Notes: generated by a model not told the origin, from the sequence alone. A DNA stretch of 64,000 bases from Subsaxibacter sp. CAU 1640 (GCF_023156585.1 NZ_JALNMI010000003.1:186001-250000); one strand, 5' to 3'; numbered from the stretch's first letter, positions 24,082 to 32,664 are shown. A program made the numbers and translations.

Positions 24082-25545
24082 TTATAAGTTCTTAAGTTGC
24101 TGATATATTTTTACCATCGCCAAAGTGTCCAGTTTACAATATTCCAAAAGGTGCTTTCTTACTGCAGCAGCATCCTCAAAACTTTGTGGTTGCAGCATAA
24201 GTCTGCCCCATGTGTCCAAGGCCATAGTGCCGTTTTGGATTTCTAGTTCACTGTAAGAAAATTTTGGTTCTAAAATAGGTAAAACATATTTGATTGAAGT
24301 TCTTCCTTGAAATCTATAATCAACATAACTAGTGAAAAATAGTTTTTCCAAGTCGAACATATGGTTGTTAATATAATTTAGATAGGGTTGAAATTCTGGA
24401 TGCATACGCATCATATCGTTATTTCGTCCAGTTTCAAATGCTGCATACCAAGATATAAAAGTACCTTCAACTCCCGTAAAATTTTGCATTTGTTGTAACA
24501 TCTTTACTGGCAATTCCATCACCTCCGACAAATATTCAAAATGCGTGATATCACCATTTTTATTCATAGTATGAATAGAAACTTGAAACGTAAGATGTTG
24601 GTGCGGGCTCAAACCATCAACTTTTGGAATTGCGGTTGGAAAAGTTTCATAATCTATAAAATGAAGAGGAAACTCTAGATTTTCTAGAGCATTTTTAATT
24701 TCAATTTTATTAATCATAGGCGCTTGCCCTAGCAAAGAATCCACTTGAAGTCTTTGACGTTCGGTCAAATCTACATTTGAAGGCACATCTTTAATGTCAA
24801 TTACTCCTAAATCTGTAAGTTCATGTATTTTTTTTGCACGAATACCATTTAACTCATAAATGCTATGTTCGGGAATATCATTAAAGTAATCAAAAGCATC
24901 ACAGTGGTTACTTCTTGTATTTTTTACACAGGAGCATTGTGTGGGTTGTGCTGCTTGATTAATAAATTTTAATGCTCCATTTATTTCATTGACTGTTTCA
25001 GAATAGATGGCATTTACTTTGTCAGTGACGTCTTCAACTATTAATAATTCTGATGGGTCGATGTCTCCATTCTTTACAAATTCTTTGTTTAAATAAATAA
25101 TGTGTACCTTATCAATAGTATAGCCGCATTCGGTCATAACATACTTTTGAAAGCAGGCATCTTTAAGATGATTATGTTTGCTATCCGTATGAATGGATGT
25201 CGAGGATTTCACCTCATAAATAGTATAAGTGCCATCGTCATTTTTCTCTAGAATATCAATAATTGCCAATGCGCCTTTTGAAGTTACAAATGTGGGTTGG
25301 AAAAAATATTGATATTCCTCTTTTAACTTATCGCTAGTATAATTGGCGTTTTTGTTTCCGCTTAAATCCAAGCCGCCTTCAAACAATTGTTGCGCATATT
25401 CTTCTACCTCATAACCTTCTTGTACCAGTTTTTCCAAAAAAAGTGAGGTTTCACCATGCGGATAGTCTTGAGGTTTGTTTTTCAATAGCCACAAAGATTC
25501 TGGGCATTTCAAGAATTGAATGAAATTGGTTTTAGTCAGTTGCAT
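24082..25545 (-). CDS. Cas4-like Fe-S nuclease fused to DUF2779 (DEDD-like exonuclease)
   Basis: A 487-residue protein. The N-terminal ~230 residues look Cas4/RecB-like: LKCPESLWLLKN with Cys14, then Asp97 in ALAIID, Glu111-Val-Lys113 in TIYEVKSS, Gln133 in CFQKY, and a CSCVKNTRSNHC cluster that with Cys14 could hold an iron-sulfur centre. Residues ~285-487 match DUF2779: LHFIDYETFPTAIP and a final YCKLDTLAMVKIY carry the D-x-E and Y-C-x-x-D elements of DnaQ-like 3'-5' exonucleases. Two nuclease folds in one chain suggest end processing of foreign DNA. As first gene of the operon, right before the restriction enzyme, it may degrade its products. The function of DUF2779 is not established; this reading is by motif. 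Confidence 0.82.
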   Translation of the reverse strand: MQLTKTNFIQFLKCPESLWLLKNKPQDYPHGETSLFLEKLVQEGYEVEEYAQQLFEGGLDLSGNKNANYTSDKLKEEYQYFFQPTFVTSKGALAIIDILEKNDDGTYTIYEVKSSTSIHTDSKHNHLKDACFQKYVMTECGYTIDKVHIIYLNKEFVKNGDIDPSELLIVEDVTDKVNAIYSETVNEINGALKFINQAAQPTQCSCVKNTRSNHCDAFDYFNDIPEHSIYELNGIRAKKIHELTDLGVIDIKDVPSNVDLTERQRLQVDSLLGQAPMINKIEIKNALENLEFPLHFIDYETFPTAIPKVDGLSPHQHLTFQVSIHTMNKNGDITHFEYLSEVMELPVKMLQQMQNFTGVEGTFISWYAAFETGRNNDMMRMHPEFQPYLNYINNHMFDLEKLFFTSYVDYRFQGRTSIKYVLPILEPKFSYSELEIQNGTMALDTWGRLMLQPQSFEDAAAVRKHLLEYCKLDTLAMVKIYQQLKNL

Positions 25546-25599
25546 AGAGGGATTTATAACTAAATCTGATTTTAGCTATTAACATTACTAGGGAGAGTC

Positions 25600-25627
25600 T
25601 AAATATATAAAGAATATTTCAAACAAA
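25600..25627 (-). promoter_or_regulatory. Candidate promoter of the defence operon
   Basis: On the minus strand, TTTG (25627-25624), a 16-base spacer and TATATTTA (25607-25600) resemble the flavobacterial TTG/TAnnTTTG promoter; the last base of the -7 element differs and the spacer is slightly short. It lies 55 bp upstream of the first operon start and just inside the right inverted repeat. Confidence 0.4.
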
Positions 25628-25629
25628 CC

Positions 25630-25763
25630 CCACAAAAATTTCCAAACCACCCACAGCATCAATCACTTTTTTTCATACATTTATATCGACACATCGCTTC
25701 CGTTCTAGGAAGTTGTGGTCATTTGACTTTTGCCAAAGTAGCTAGTCACTGCTTTGGCTTTTT
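25630..25763. repeat. Right copy of 134-bp island-flanking inverted repeat
   Basis: Reverse complement of 11989-12122 with four substitutions. The outer end on the plus strand is GCCAAAGTAGCTAG...CTTTGGC followed by five T, a typical terminator shape. The inner end (CCACAAAAATTTCC) lies 84 bp from the defence operon's first start codon. The two copies face each other with their terminator ends outward. Confidence 0.9.
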
Positions 25764-25810
25764 AATTATAATAATCACCCTCATCTAATAGGCATTTCAG
25801 CCGTCATTAG

Positions 25811-26310
25811 CCGTTACCACCGTCGTAGATGGCGTTACCACAGTTATAATTCCCGTTACCACCGTTATATTTCTTGTTACCACCGTTATAATTCCCGTTA
25901 CCACCGTTATATTTCTCGTTACCACCGTTATATTTCCCGTTACCACCGTTATATTTCCCGTTACCACCGTTGTATTTCACGTCACCACTGTTATAATTCC
26001 CGTTACCACCGTTATAATTCCCGTTACCACTGTTATATTTCTCGTTACCACCGCTATATTTCCCGTTACCACCGTTATATTTCTTGTTACCACCGTTGTA
26101 TTTCACGTCACCACTGTTATAATTCTCGTTACCACTGTTATATTTCCCGTTACCACCGTTATAATTCCCGTTACCAACGTTATATTTCACGTTACCACCG
26201 TTATATTTCACGTTACCAACGTTATATTTCACGTTACCACTGTTATATTTCCCGTTACCACCGTTATATTTCTCGTTACCACCGTTGTATTTCCCGTTAC
26301 CACCACTTTA
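25811..26310. repeat. 21-bp minisatellite, about 24 copies
   Basis: A ~500-bp array of a 21-bp unit, CGTTACCACCGTTATATTTCC, with frequent single-base variants (ttt/att, ccc/ctc/cac, ccg/ctg). Because 21 is a multiple of three, the minus strand stays open and would give a KYNGGNG-type heptapeptide, but the frame has no signal peptide or convincing start and continues into unrelated sequence in other frames. It begins 48 bp outside the right inverted repeat. From 26311 to 26560 only AT-rich filler and short near-repeats (accgtaaaccgtaaactg) are seen. Confidence 0.95.
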
Positions 26311-26560
26311 TATACCTCATTCCGCCAAAGGCGGAAAACCCCAATCGGCAGTATAAGAAGTTCAAAGCGTAAAGAATCTTTGAAGCCTTGGAAAAGATTT
26401 AGCTTTGAACTTCTGGTTTTATTCGAAGAATAACTGCAAAGCACATCATGAGTTCCATTAGTACAATGAATATGGATGAATAAAAAAGCAAAAGAGAATG
26501 ACCCTGTAAACCGTTAACCGTAAACTGTAAACCGTAAACTGCCCACTGCCTACTAAACAC

Positions 26561-27133
26561 TCACTCCCCCAACAACCCTTGAGCCTTTTGGATACTGGTA
26601 AGCAACTGCTCCTCTTTAATGACAATATCGGTCATGCTGATGGAGAGAAACAGCGCAATACGGCGCATGGAGGTCTCGCTATTATCAAAGTCCATAGTGA
26701 TCAAGCCGGAGATCATGAGGTTGGCGAAATCTTCATAATCGCGCTGCTTGGTATAGACATCATTAATGGCTTGTATCTGGTCCAATGGCATAGTGTTGAA
26801 CAACCCTGTCTGGATACCCGTTTGGTAAGCACTGTTCACAAAGCTAAGCGTATTGACACCCTTAAAGAAGCTGGGCTTAAAGGGTAATGAATCGGCCTGC
26901 GCCATATAGTGCCGCGAACTGTCGCGCACCATACGGTGGTAGGTCAGCACCTGGTCAATCTTGGCTTTGTTATCGGACAGCTCGGCTTCTAGCGTGGTCT
27001 TCAGACTATCGAACTTACGTGATTCGCGTCGGCTTTCGGACCAATTGGAAATGATAAAGCCCAAAAAGACACCAATGGTCACAGAGATGATCTGGATAAA
27101 TAGGTCGGTGGTTTTGCTATTGAAACGTTTCAT
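26561..27133 (-). CDS. Single-pass membrane protein, DUF6090-like
   Basis: A 190-residue protein with one N-terminal membrane segment (FIQIISVTIGVFLGFIISNW, residues 12-31) directly followed by SESRRESRKFDSLKTTLEAE, a charged coiled-coil start. This layout (short cytoplasmic start, helix ending NW, then a helical periplasmic or cytoplasmic domain) is that of DUF6090-type proteins common in Flavobacteriaceae. The remainder is helical (NTMPLDQIQAINDVYTKQRD) with no catalytic motif. Function unknown. It lies outside the island, between the minisatellite and another tandem array. Confidence 0.75.
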   Translation of the reverse strand: MKRFNSKTTDLFIQIISVTIGVFLGFIISNWSESRRESRKFDSLKTTLEAELSDNKAKIDQVLTYHRMVRDSSRHYMAQADSLPFKPSFFKGVNTLSFVNSAYQTGIQTGLFNTMPLDQIQAINDVYTKQRDYEDFANLMISGLITMDFDNSETSMRRIALFLSISMTDIVIKEEQLLTSIQKAQGLLGE

Positions 27134-27216
27134 GAGGACGGTTGAAATTTGGGTTTAAGATAGGGATTTTTTGGTAGCTGTTAGCAACTAGCTTTTGGCT
27201 GTTAGCCTTTAGCTTT

Positions 27217-27291
27217 TAGACGGTAGACGGTAGACCGTAGACGGTAGACGGTAGACGGTAGACGGTAGACGGTAGACGGTAGACGGTAGAC
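27217..27291. repeat. 7-bp tandem array (TAGACGG), about 10.5 copies
   Basis: Near-perfect copies of TAGACGG with one C-for-G variant near 27235. A second array of the same unit lies at 33707-33760, and the ~60 bp to the right of both arrays are related (TAGACAAAATTAAATTTT versus TAGACAAAGTTAAATTTT). The rest of 27134-27399 consists of TTAGC/AAAGGC-type near-repeats. Confidence 0.93.
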
Positions 27292-27399
27292 AAAATTAAA
27301 TTTTTCTTTTCATTTAGTACAAAGTATTAAGTATTTAGAATCAAAGGCCAAAAGCCAAAGGTTAAAGGCTAAACAAAATATTAAACAAAAAGATATATT

Positions 27400-27432
27400 A
27401 TTATTGTAAAACAATAATTTTTTATATATTTG
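27400..27432 (+). promoter_or_regulatory. Promoter with operator palindrome for the DUF2975-XRE operon
   Basis: TTG (27404-27406), an 18-base spacer and a perfect TATATTTG (27425-27432) form a strong flavobacterial promoter 25 bp before the first ATG. The -33 element lies within the perfect palindrome ATTATTGT-AAA-ACAATAAT (27400-27418). A repressor bound there would block the promoter; the XRE-type protein encoded two genes on (27970-28173) is the obvious candidate, an inference. Confidence 0.72.
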
Positions 27433-27456
27433 CAATAATAAAATAAGTTTACTGCC

Positions 27457-27966
27457 ATGAAAAAAACCAAGGTTATTTCAAAAATTCTGTTCTACCTAAC
27501 ACGAGGATTGGCGTGGGTGTATATATTGACAGCTGTCTATGGAGGTATCAGCTGGTTCACTAATACCAATAGCACTATAGAACAAGACCGTATGATTATT
27601 CAGTATCCGTTTACGGACAGTTCTTTTTTGATTTTAGACAACCACCTGACCTATGTACTCTTTTCCTTCTTGCTTCCCGTTGTGGCCTATGCCCTATTTT
27701 TCTGGTTGCTCTCCAATGCTTTTAGGGTTTTTTATCAGGACAAATTGTTTGTAAGGGAAAATATTGTGCATCTGCAGCGGTTTTATAGTGCCAATATCTT
27801 CTTGCCGATAGTACTCGTGGCGTTCTCTTCCTTTTTTATAACTGTGGAGAGTGAAATGTTTTTGATTGTGATTTTACATCTCTTTTTGGGTGTATTTGCA
27901 TTCTTTATGTCCGAAATTTTCAATCAAGGATTGAACTTACAAAACGAACAAGACTTATACATTTAG
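27457..27966 (+). CDS. DUF2975 membrane protein
   Basis: A 169-residue protein with four predicted membrane segments (~14-30, 62-84, 104-124, 128-150), starting MKKTKVISKILFYLTRGLAW. The layout, with AFRVFYQDKLFVRENIVHLQ between the second and third helices, is that of the DUF2975 family, which is regularly encoded next to a small XRE regulator, as here (stop 27966, regulator start 27970). The pair is thought to form a membrane sensor and its cytoplasmic transcription factor, but the signal is unknown. First gene of a four-gene rightward operon. Confidence 0.85.
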   Translation: MKKTKVISKILFYLTRGLAWVYILTAVYGGISWFTNTNSTIEQDRMIIQYPFTDSSFLILDNHLTYVLFSFLLPVVAYALFFWLLSNAFRVFYQDKLFVRENIVHLQRFYSANIFLPIVLVAFSSFFITVESEMFLIVILHLFLGVFAFFMSEIFNQGLNLQNEQDLYI

Positions 27967-27969
27967 CGT

Positions 27970-28173
27970 ATGCCTATTATTATCAACATCGATGTGATGC
28001 TCGCCAAACGAAAAATGAAAAGCATGGATTTGGCAGACGATATCGGCATCACACCTGCCAATCTTTCTGTGCTTAAAACAGGTAAAGCCAAAGGTATTCG
28101 GTTCGAAACACTGGAGGCCATCTGTAAAGCACTCGACTGCAAACCTGGAGACATTATAGACTATGTAGAATAG
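27970..28173 (+). CDS. Small XRE/Cro-type transcriptional regulator (YozG-like)
   Basis: A 67-residue protein made of a single helix-turn-helix: MLAKRKMKSMDLADDIGITP, ANLSVLKTGKAKGIRFETLE and AICKALDCKPGDIIDYVE. These match the Cro/C1-type HTH of the YozG/YdzF group, whose members accompany DUF2975. It likely binds the ATTATTGT palindrome upstream of the operon as a dimer and controls its own operon. Three bases separate it from the DUF2975 gene and 23 from the ABC ATPase gene. Confidence 0.9.
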   Translation: MPIIINIDVMLAKRKMKSMDLADDIGITPANLSVLKTGKAKGIRFETLEAICKALDCKPGDIIDYVE

Positions 28174-28196
28174 CGCTTCGCATTAAATAACATCAA

Positions 28197-29060
28197 ATGA
28201 ATACATTGAAAATAGACAATGTATCTGTTGTGTATCGCAACGGATACCAGGCACTTACTGCCTTAAATCTGGAAATAGAAAATGGAATTTTCGGGCTACT
28301 GGGACCCAATGGCGCAGGAAAATCATCTTTGATGAAAACCATTGTGGGTCTGCAAAAACCCAGTGAGGGCAGCATCCATTTTAACGGATGTGATGTTGTA
28401 AAACATCCGCTTGCCATACAAAAACACTTGGGGTTTTTACCTCAATATTTTGGAGTATATCCCAAAGTTTCAGCCTACGATTTACTGGACCACTTGGCAA
28501 AACTCAAAGGGGTGCAACATAAGCAAGAACGCCACCAGCAGATTCTTGGGCTTTTGGAAAAGGTGAACTTATTGGAACATCAAAAAAAGGAAGTGCATAC
28601 CTTCTCGGGCGGCATGAAGCAACGTTTTGGAGTGGCTCAAGCCTTATTGGGAACACCTAAAATTGTGATTGTAGACGAGCCAACCGCCGGATTAGACCCG
28701 GAAGAACGAAACCGCTTCAATACCTTGTTGAGCGACATCAGTGAGGAGATCATTATAATGCTATCGACGCACTTGGTAGAAGACGTCCGCAACCTCTGCT
28801 CAAACATGGCCATTATCAATAAAGGCGCCATTGTATCACAGGGACGTCCCAATGATTTTATCGCGGAATTAAAAGGGACGCTTTGGCAAAAGGCCGTTAA
28901 AACTTCTGAACTGCCCGAAATGGAAGCCAAGCACCAAGTCATCAGCAAGCAATTGATTGAAAAAGTGATGTACGTCACCGTGCGGGCAACGGAGGCTCCC
29001 AATGGATTTCACCCAGTTGCCCCTACGCTGGAACATGTGTATTTTAACCATTTAAAATAG
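28197..29060 (+). CDS. ABC transporter ATP-binding protein
   Basis: A 287-residue ATPase subunit with Walker A GPNGAGKSS (~37-45), a Q-loop LPQYFG, signature FSGGMKQRFG (~135-144), Walker B KIVIVDEPTAGLD and switch His in MLSTHLVED. A ~70-residue carboxy extension follows, typical of exporters of the CcmA/NatA type. It pairs with the permease-peptidase fusion encoded 6 bp downstream, which supplies the membrane part. Substrate unknown; the DUF2975-XRE pair upstream implies membrane- or stress-responsive expression. Confidence 0.93.
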   Translation: MNTLKIDNVSVVYRNGYQALTALNLEIENGIFGLLGPNGAGKSSLMKTIVGLQKPSEGSIHFNGCDVVKHPLAIQKHLGFLPQYFGVYPKVSAYDLLDHLAKLKGVQHKQERHQQILGLLEKVNLLEHQKKEVHTFSGGMKQRFGVAQALLGTPKIVIVDEPTAGLDPEERNRFNTLLSDISEEIIIMLSTHLVEDVRNLCSNMAIINKGAIVSQGRPNDFIAELKGTLWQKAVKTSELPEMEAKHQVISKQLIEKVMYVTVRATEAPNGFHPVAPTLEHVYFNHLK

Positions 29061-29066
29061 GGCAGC

Positions 29067-32000
29067 ATGAAAACGGTCTTTTGGAATGACATCTTTACCA
29101 CCCTGAAACAGAAAAATACCTATATCGCCTTATTGGTCTATGCAGGCATAGGTTTCATGACTGGCTACAAATTCAGCATCAAAGTGGGTGACGCCATTGC
29201 TGCCAATGCGCCCTACTCTCTCGGTTTTATGATAGGCCTGATGAGCTTAATGATAATTTTAATGGCGACGGTGGTGGCTTTTACATTATTGTTTAAGGAA
29301 AGTGACGCCAATTTTGGTTTGATTGTGTTTGCTACACCTATTGAAAAACGCCATTTTGCAATGGCCCGTTTTGGCGCATTTTACATACTCACGCTCTTTG
29401 GCTTTTTTATTCTGGTAATGGCGTATGCCCTGGGGCTTTATATGCAACCCTTAAACCTGATGAACCCCGGGTTTCAACCGTGGCATTTTTTCTATCCGTT
29501 TCTAATATTTGGCGTGGTAAACGCCTTCCTGATATGCAGTTTGTTGTTCTTTGTGTCAAGTAAGTTTCAAAATAAACTCCTGCTTGCTGTGACGGGGCTT
29601 TTGCTCTACATTCTATACATGCTGGCCATGGTATTTTCTAATGCCCCATTTATGGCACAGGCTTTACCGCAATCAATGATGGCACAGCGTATGTCGGCCA
29701 TTGTGGATGTTTTTGGGCTGTCGAGCTATTTTTTTGAAGCAAAAGACCTCACGGTGCTGCAGCGAAACCAAAGCGTTGTGCCATTTACCAATTATATAGT
29801 GCTAAACCGAGTGGTGGTCGCGCTGCTTGCGATGGGAATTGTATGTTTTGGTATTCGGGCTTTTTCAGTTTTGCCGATAGATAAAGGAACGTCCAAAAAA
29901 GACAAAATGCCTTTAGCATCAGTTTACACCCAGATACCTTTTACAACTGCCTCAACAGGCTTCAATCTAAAAACCCGATGGAACGCCATCGTGTCCTTTA
30001 TAAAAATTGATACGATCTATCTTTTCAAAAGCATTGCCTTTATAGCTGTAGGGATGCTGCTTTTATTTTATGTTGGCATGGAAATGTATGGTGATATTGA
30101 CGGAGGGATTAGAATGCCGCAACTGTATGCCAGTTCGGGCAGACTGGCACAAACCATTAACGCGACATTCTATTTTATGGGCGCTTTCGTAATGGTTTAT
30201 TTTGTGAACGATATGTATTGGCGAAGTACGGCCACAGGATTTTCCATCCTGCAAAACACAACCTATTATGCCAAGGAAAAATTGTTAGGGCACCTCGGAA
30301 GCATAACGCTACTGGTATCCGTTCTTACGATGATCATGATAGTTGAGGCCTTGGTGTTTCAGATGTGGTTCCAATACTTTCGAATCGATGTCCAAGCCTA
30401 TGTGGGCGTGGTGGTTTTTAATATGTTACCTGTAGTATTGTTATCGCTATTGCTGCTGTTTATAAATAGCATCAGTAAATCCAAAGCCGTGGCGCTCGGT
30501 ATGTCCCTCTTGGTCTTTTTGTTGTTTGCCACACCTATTTCAAAGAGTTTTATTGCCAATCCTTTGCTTCGGTTTTTGTCGGGATACCGAGGTCATTACA
30601 GCGAATTTTTAGGGTACGGTCCTTACCTGCCACTATTTTTATGGCGATGGGTTTTTGGGTTATCCATCGTGGCCATGCTTTTTCTGACGTCCTTTTCGGT
30701 AAAATCTTCGGGGAAGAAAGGGGGAACCTATGTGGCTCTGTTTGCATGCATTGTAGCAGCATTGGTAAGTGGTTCACAATTTCTTGAAGGTTACGAATAT
30801 AAAAACGACGATTCCGCAGTAACGGAAAGGGTGAGCTATGAAAAAATGTTCAGAAAGTATCAGCACATTCCACAGCCTACCATATCAGAAGTGAGTACTG
30901 AAATTGATCTGTATCCAGAATTGCAACGCTATCGCATTAAAGGGCACTATGTAATGATGAATAAACATTCACAACCCGTCGATTCGTTACTGTTCACCAT
31001 CCCGAAAGATTTTGAACTGATATCCCTCACCTACCAATACAAAAACGAAACTGTTCAATTGAAACAAGCCATTTCCCAACTTTTCTTAAAAGAGCCAATC
31101 GCTCCCACAGAATCAGCAACTTTGGAGTTCGAATTAGCGTATCAATGGCATGCGGTCAACAACCACGACAATTTCAACGCCATTGTAGAAAATGGGTCTT
31201 TTATGCGCATCAGTCGTTATTTCCCAAAAGTGGGTTATGATTCTGAAAAAGAAATTTCAGATAAAACGCTTCGTGAAATGTATAAATTGGGAGATGAGAC
31301 GCCGTTAACCGCTTTAGAGGCGCCAAAAATGGGTACGGATGATTTTATCAAACTTTCGATGCAAATTTCCACTCCACAACATCAAATCGCTGTAGGTACA
31401 GGAGAGTTAAAAAAGGAATGGCAACACGAAAACCGAAATTATTATCTGTATACAGCCGAAGATATCCCGTTTCGATTTGCGGTATCTTCTGCAGAATACG
31501 AGGTAAAAAGAGTGCAGCATCATGGTGTGTCCATCCGGGTGCTATACCACCCATTACACGATACCAATGTCTCTCACCTCATCGAAAATACAAAACTGAC
31601 ACTGGCGTATTGCATTGAAAATTTCGGGCCATATCCCTTTAAGTCGATAACCTATGCAGAAGTGTCATCGTTTACACAAGGTTTTGCAGGCACTGCCTAC
31701 CCTGGAGTCATTTTTATGACAGAACACATGACCTTTAATGCCAATATCAAAGCAGGTAAAAATCAGGATGTGGTGAATGAATTGGCAGGTCATGAAGTGG
31801 CACATTTATGGTGGGGCACCAACCAAATTGACCCCGATTATAGGGAAGGTTATGCCATGCTCACTGAAAGCTTGGCAATGTACACGGAAATGATGGTTTA
31901 CAAGAAAATGTATGGTCATGAGCAAATGATGGAACGGCTTGCTATTCATCAACAAATTTATGACGCACAAAAGGGATTTAGCGACCAAACCTCTCTGTTA

Positions 32001-32225
32001 AGAGCCAATGGCACCGATACCTTTATAGCGTACTCCAAAGGCGCAGTGGTGTTTGTGGCATTAAGCGAACTCATTGGGGAGCCACAGTTGAATAAGGCAT
32101 TGAGAAATTTTCTTGCAAAACATGAACATCCCAACCCAAAACCGATTGCAACAGATGTGCTTCACGAAATTCTTGAGGTTTCCGATAAATCATATCACCC
32201 TAAAATCAAATCCTTATTTGAATGA
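29067..32225 (+). CDS. ABC permease fused to M1-family aminopeptidase domain
   Basis: A 1052-residue fusion. Residues ~1-580 carry about twelve membrane segments in two sets (for example LMSLMIILMATVVAFTLLF and LLSLLLLFINSISK), an ABC-2 type permease. Residues ~600-1052 form an M1 metallopeptidase: GFAGTAYPGVIFMTEH in place of the usual GAMEN loop, then HEVAHLWWG (zinc ligands His-x3-His) and ESLAMYTEM with the third ligand Glu 18 residues on. The peptidase would face outside the cytoplasm. Such fusions recur in Bacteroidota and may transport and trim peptides, but the substrate is not known. Translationally coupled to the ATPase gene. All zinc ligands are present, so activity is plausible. 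Confidence 0.9.
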   Translation: MKTVFWNDIFTTLKQKNTYIALLVYAGIGFMTGYKFSIKVGDAIAANAPYSLGFMIGLMSLMIILMATVVAFTLLFKESDANFGLIVFATPIEKRHFAMARFGAFYILTLFGFFILVMAYALGLYMQPLNLMNPGFQPWHFFYPFLIFGVVNAFLICSLLFFVSSKFQNKLLLAVTGLLLYILYMLAMVFSNAPFMAQALPQSMMAQRMSAIVDVFGLSSYFFEAKDLTVLQRNQSVVPFTNYIVLNRVVVALLAMGIVCFGIRAFSVLPIDKGTSKKDKMPLASVYTQIPFTTASTGFNLKTRWNAIVSFIKIDTIYLFKSIAFIAVGMLLLFYVGMEMYGDIDGGIRMPQLYASSGRLAQTINATFYFMGAFVMVYFVNDMYWRSTATGFSILQNTTYYAKEKLLGHLGSITLLVSVLTMIMIVEALVFQMWFQYFRIDVQAYVGVVVFNMLPVVLLSLLLLFINSISKSKAVALGMSLLVFLLFATPISKSFIANPLLRFLSGYRGHYSEFLGYGPYLPLFLWRWVFGLSIVAMLFLTSFSVKSSGKKGGTYVALFACIVAALVSGSQFLEGYEYKNDDSAVTERVSYEKMFRKYQHIPQPTISEVSTEIDLYPELQRYRIKGHYVMMNKHSQPVDSLLFTIPKDFELISLTYQYKNETVQLKQAISQLFLKEPIAPTESATLEFELAYQWHAVNNHDNFNAIVENGSFMRISRYFPKVGYDSEKEISDKTLREMYKLGDETPLTALEAPKMGTDDFIKLSMQISTPQHQIAVGTGELKKEWQHENRNYYLYTAEDIPFRFAVSSAEYEVKRVQHHGVSIRVLYHPLHDTNVSHLIENTKLTLAYCIENFGPYPFKSITYAEVSSFTQGFAGTAYPGVIFMTEHMTFNANIKAGKNQDVVNELAGHEVAHLWWGTNQIDPDYREGYAMLTESLAMYTEMMVYKKMYGHEQMMERLAIHQQIYDAQKGFSDQTSLLRANGTDTFIAYSKGAVVFVALSELIGEPQLNKALRNFLAKHEHPNPKPIATDVLHEILEVSDKSYHPKIKSLFE

Positions 32226-32664
32226 AAAATTTGAGGAGCTTTTAGCTTTGGCTGTTAGCCTTTAGCGACTAGAACAAAGTATTTAGTAGATAGAATTAAG
32301 AGCCAAGGCTAATAGCTAATGGCTAATAAAAATTTATGATGGCTAACTATTTAGGTCTCAACAGATATGGGAATTTGACCACCAAATTCTTACAATTATC
32401 GACGAACGGTAAGAAACTTTCGATATATTTGACTCCCGACATAGATATTATTATTAACAACAAAGAGCCAAAAGCTAAAGGCTAAAGGCTAACAGCTAAA
32501 GAATAGAATTAAAAACCAGACACCAAAAACCAAAACCGTTGAGCACCGCTTAAATTTCGCTCAACACCCCCTAACCCAAATTGCTTTCGAGTCCATCTTT
32601 TTGCGAAATAAGTCAAACAAGAGCGTGATAAGAGAGTAAATTAGTAACCCTAAACTAGAATTAT
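32226..32664. other. Intergenic region with degenerate near-repeats
   Basis: No convincing gene. The stretch is made of related words such as TTAGCCTTTAGC, AAAGGCTAA, AGCCAAGGCTAATAGC. ACAAAGTATTTAGTAGATAG near 32274 resembles ACAAAGTATTAAGTATTTAG near 27331, right of the TAGACGG array, suggesting shared ancestry of these fillers. No strong promoter or hairpin was found. Confidence 0.6.

Noticed and set aside
25807-26232. Open minus-strand frame encoding KYNGGN heptapeptides
   Set aside because: It is the translation of a 21-bp minisatellite; there is no signal peptide, no supported start and the repeat continues past the frame on both sides.
29067-32225. Two separate genes (permease and peptidase) joined by a sequencing error
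   Set aside because: The frame is continuous over 1052 codons with an uninterrupted linker, and the same fusion exists as a family in Bacteroidota.
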